In this document: positions 6,781 through 8,376 of the stretch, one piece after another
How positions within the stretch are numbered: position 1 is the first letter of the stretch
Layout: each line of letters starts with the position of its first letter
NCBI GenBank assembly: GCA_020631315.1
Contig: JAHDHM010000141.1
Coordinates: 1 to 8,376, forward strand
Direction of reading: 5' to 3'
DNA from: Acidimicrobiales bacterium
Lineage (GTDB): Bacteria > Actinomycetota > Acidimicrobiia > Acidimicrobiales > Poriferisodaliceae
Length of the DNA: 8,376 nt
The notes under the pieces: generated by a model
The model's input: only the letters and a program-made list of their open reading frames with translations
The model's database searches: none
Told to the model about the DNA's origin: nothing
Position numbers and translations under genes: made by a program

Positions 6781-6974
6781 CGACCGGTCCTCCGTCGGGA
6801 GCTCGTCGCTGGCAACACGTCACGTCGTCGATGTCCCATCCCGCCGATAGTGTCACGCCGAGCGCTTGACACGTCGGCCGAAATGGCCGTCGACCGCTGC
6901 AGCGTTGATCGCCGGATCTGCGTCCTGGCCACTCGTCACCTGGGTCGATCGACCCCTTCGTGATCGGAGTTGCC
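6781..6974. promoter_or_regulatory. Divergent control region between the HAD gene and comM
   Basis: These 194 bases separate two genes transcribed away from each other and must hold both promoters unless comM is read from yraN. The region contains a perfect TTGACA on the plus strand (6866-6871), though nothing like a -10 sits 17 bases after it. It also has an inverted repeat GTGTCA (6850-6855) with TGACAC (6867-6872), and a 14-bp palindrome at 6942-6955. No gene is seen here: the frames that cross it are extensions of shadow frames. I cannot place the start sites. Confidence 0.5.
6942..6955. promoter_or_regulatory. Perfect 14-bp palindrome upstream of comM
   Basis: GGGTCGA (6942-6948) is followed with no spacer by its exact reverse complement TCGACCC (6949-6955). 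It lies 10 bases before the comM ribosome-binding site GGAG (6966-6969) and 19 bases before the ATG, where a repressor dimer could block initiation. A 7-bp half-site with no gap is too tight for a good RNA hairpin, so a DNA-binding site is more plausible. One such palindrome is roughly what chance allows in 8 kb, so the position is the main argument. Confidence 0.35.
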
Positions 6975-8376
6975 ATGCTGGCGACCGTTCGCTCTGCCGT
7001 CATCTCCGGGGTGCGCGGCATCCCCGTCCGCGTCGAGGTCCACGTCGCCCAAGGACTCCCGAGCTTCTCGGTCGTGGGCCTGCCCGATGCCGCATGTCGT
7101 GAAGCACGCGATCGCGTGCGGGCGGCCTTCATGTCGTCGGGCCTTCGCTGGCCGGACCAGCGGGTCACCGTCAACCTCGCACCGACCGGTGTTCGCAAGA
7201 CGGGCGCCTCGCTCGACGTGGCCATCGCCATGGCACTCGCCGCCGCCTCTCGGCAGATCCCGTTGCGCTCGGTCGAAGGGCTCGCTGCCATCGGCGAGCT
7301 CGGACTCGACGGGTCCATCCGGTCCGTCGTGGGGGTGCTGCCGATCGCTGCGTCGCTCGGCGCAGGCGAGGTCGTCGTGGCCCGGCCCGATGCCGCCGCG
7401 GTGGCGGCCGTACCGAGCACGATCCCGCTGCCGTGTGCCGACCTCGCCGAACTCATCGCGTGTCTTCGGGGCGATCAGCCGTGGGCGCCTCCACCCCCGG
7501 CGGAGACGGCTGGGTCGTGCTTCGCCGGGCCGGACCTCTTGGATGTCCGGGGTCAACCGCTGGCTCGGCTCGCCGTCGAGGTGGCCGCCGCAGGTGGCCA
7601 TCACCTGCTCCTCCTGGGGCCGCCTGGTTCGGGCAAGACCATGCTCGCCCGTCGCCTCCCTGGCCTGTTGCCGCCCCTCGACGATGCCGAGGCGCTCGAG
7701 GTCGCCGTCGTCCGGTCGGCCGCAGGCGTGTTGCCACCGGAGGGACCTCTCGACCGGACGCCGCCGTTCAGTGCTCCGCATCACAGCGTCTCCGCGAGTG
7801 GGCTGATCGGTGGTGGGTCGAGTCGCCTGCGTCCTGGTGCGCTCACGCTGGCGCACTGTGGCGTCCTGTTCCTCGACGAGATGGGTGAGTTCGCACCCCA
7901 CGCACTCGAGATGCTCCGCCAACCGATCGAGGACGGCAACGTCACCATCGTCCGGGCGCAGGGAACCGAGGTCTTCCCCGCCGACGTGCTGCTCGTCGCC
8001 GCGATGAATCCCTGTCCATGTGGGGAGGGAGGTCGACCGGGCGTCTGCCGGTGTTCCGGAGCAGAGCGAGCCCGGTACTCGCGGCGACTGTCCGGGCCGC
8101 TCCTCGACCGGTTCGACCTGCGCATCCTGGTCGACCGCCCCCGGCCCGAGCTGGTGCTCGAGGGCACGGCCGAAGAGGCGTCGGACGCCGTTGCCGAGCG
8201 CGTCGCCGTCGCTCGAGCCAGGGCGACCGAACGAGGCGTCAGCAAGAACGCCGACCTCGACGCGACCGATCTGGACACGGTCGCTCCGCTCGGTCCCGAT
8301 GCCACCCAGGTGTTGAAGTCGGCCATGGAGCGTGGAGCGATCTCGCCTCGTGGTGCTCACCGCGTCCGGCGCGTGG
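6975..8376 (+). CDS. comM: ComM/YifB family AAA+ ATPase, Mg-chelatase-like (3' partial)
   Basis: In Vibrio cholerae, ComM is a hexameric helicase that drives branch migration during integration of transformed DNA, and the family is also widespread in bacteria not known to be competent. I see 467 uninterrupted codons, and the frame is still open at the window end, so about 30-50 residues are probably missing. The N-terminal Lon-protease-like (ChlI) domain includes GLPDAACREARDRV and NLAPTGVRKTGASLDVAIA. Then come Walker A GPPGSGKT (215-222), PFSAPHHSVS, Walker B GVLFLDEMGEF (Asp301-Glu302), MNPCPCG (344-350) with a second CxC pair at 358-360, and LSGPLLDRFDL. ATG 6975 has GGAG at 6966-6969 five bases upstream. 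In many actinobacteria dprA comes next, but it is outside this window. Confidence 0.96.
   Translation, partial: MLATVRSAVISGVRGIPVRVEVHVAQGLPSFSVVGLPDAACREARDRVRAAFMSSGLRWPDQRVTVNLAPTGVRKTGASLDVAIAMALAAASRQIPLRSVEGLAAIGELGLDGSIRSVVGVLPIAASLGAGEVVVARPDAAAVAAVPSTIPLPCADLAELIACLRGDQPWAPPPPAETAGSCFAGPDLLDVRGQPLARLAVEVAAAGGHHLLLLGPPGSGKTMLARRLPGLLPPLDDAEALEVAVVRSAAGVLPPEGPLDRTPPFSAPHHSVSASGLIGGGSSRLRPGALTLAHCGVLFLDEMGEFAPHALEMLRQPIEDGNVTIVRAQGTEVFPADVLLVAAMNPCPCGEGGRPGVCRCSGAERARYSRRLSGPLLDRFDLRILVDRPRPELVLEGTAEEASDAVAERVAVARARATERGVSKNADLDATDLDTVAPLGPDATQVLKSAMERGAISPRGAHRVRRV

Noticed and set aside
6070..6963. Long plus-strand open frame opposite the HAD gene
   Set aside because: The product has no recognisable domain and mirrors the codon bias of the HAD gene on the other strand, which has all four catalytic motifs and a good ribosome-binding site.
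6936..8360. 474-codon minus-strand frame opposite comM
   Set aside because: Its product is low-complexity and Arg/Gly/Asp-rich. The plus strand encodes unmistakable ComM motifs through the same bases.

Overview
This is a GC-rich window with the gene order and protein families of an actinobacterial chromosome. The core order is ftsY, ffh, rpsP, a KH-domain gene, rimM, trmD, rplS, a DUF2469 gene, yraN and comM. DUF2469 is, as far as I know, essentially restricted to Actinomycetota. The direct ftsY-ffh overlap and the absence of lepB and rnhB after rplS suggest a lineage outside the best-studied orders, perhaps Acidimicrobiia. That placement is inference. Several genes start with GTG or TTG, as is common at this base composition.

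Layout: bases 2-82 carry the last 26 codons of an unidentified upstream gene. Bases 125-2721 encode the two partner GTPases of the signal recognition particle pathway: the receptor FtsY and the particle protein Ffh, whose start overlaps the ftsY stop. A 134-base leader with several small hairpins precedes rpsP (ribosomal protein S16). S16 overlaps a KhpA-like RNA-binding gene, followed by rimM (maturation of the 30S subunit, where S16 and S19 lie) and trmD (tRNA m1G37 methyltransferase), which overlap each other. A promoter-like sequence and a structured leader precede rplS (ribosomal protein L19). Three hairpins in a row span the rplS stop and the gap to a DUF2469 gene, which overlaps yraN (UPF0102). 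On the minus strand follow a HAD-family hydrolase and, downstream of it, a 36-residue one-helix membrane protein. A 194-base divergent region containing a 14-bp perfect palindrome separates the HAD gene from comM (YifB-type AAA+ ATPase), which runs off the window end.

Most genes serve protein synthesis and export: ribosomal proteins S16 and L19, ribosome maturation, tRNA modification, and targeting of nascent membrane proteins. YraN and ComM are DNA-processing proteins that sit beside this block in many actinobacteria. Overlapping junctions (ftsY/ffh, rpsP/KH, rimM/trmD, DUF2469/yraN) suggest translational coupling. The non-overlapping plus-strand junctions (ffh-rpsP, KH-rimM, trmD-rplS, rplS-DUF2469) all carry stem-loop sequences.

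This is mainly a conserved housekeeping region. I found no CRISPR array, insertion sequence, phage gene or defence system. The points most worth checking are the rplS leader and promoter, the triple hairpin after rplS, the small membrane protein, the local order changes relative to other actinobacteria, and the palindrome before comM.
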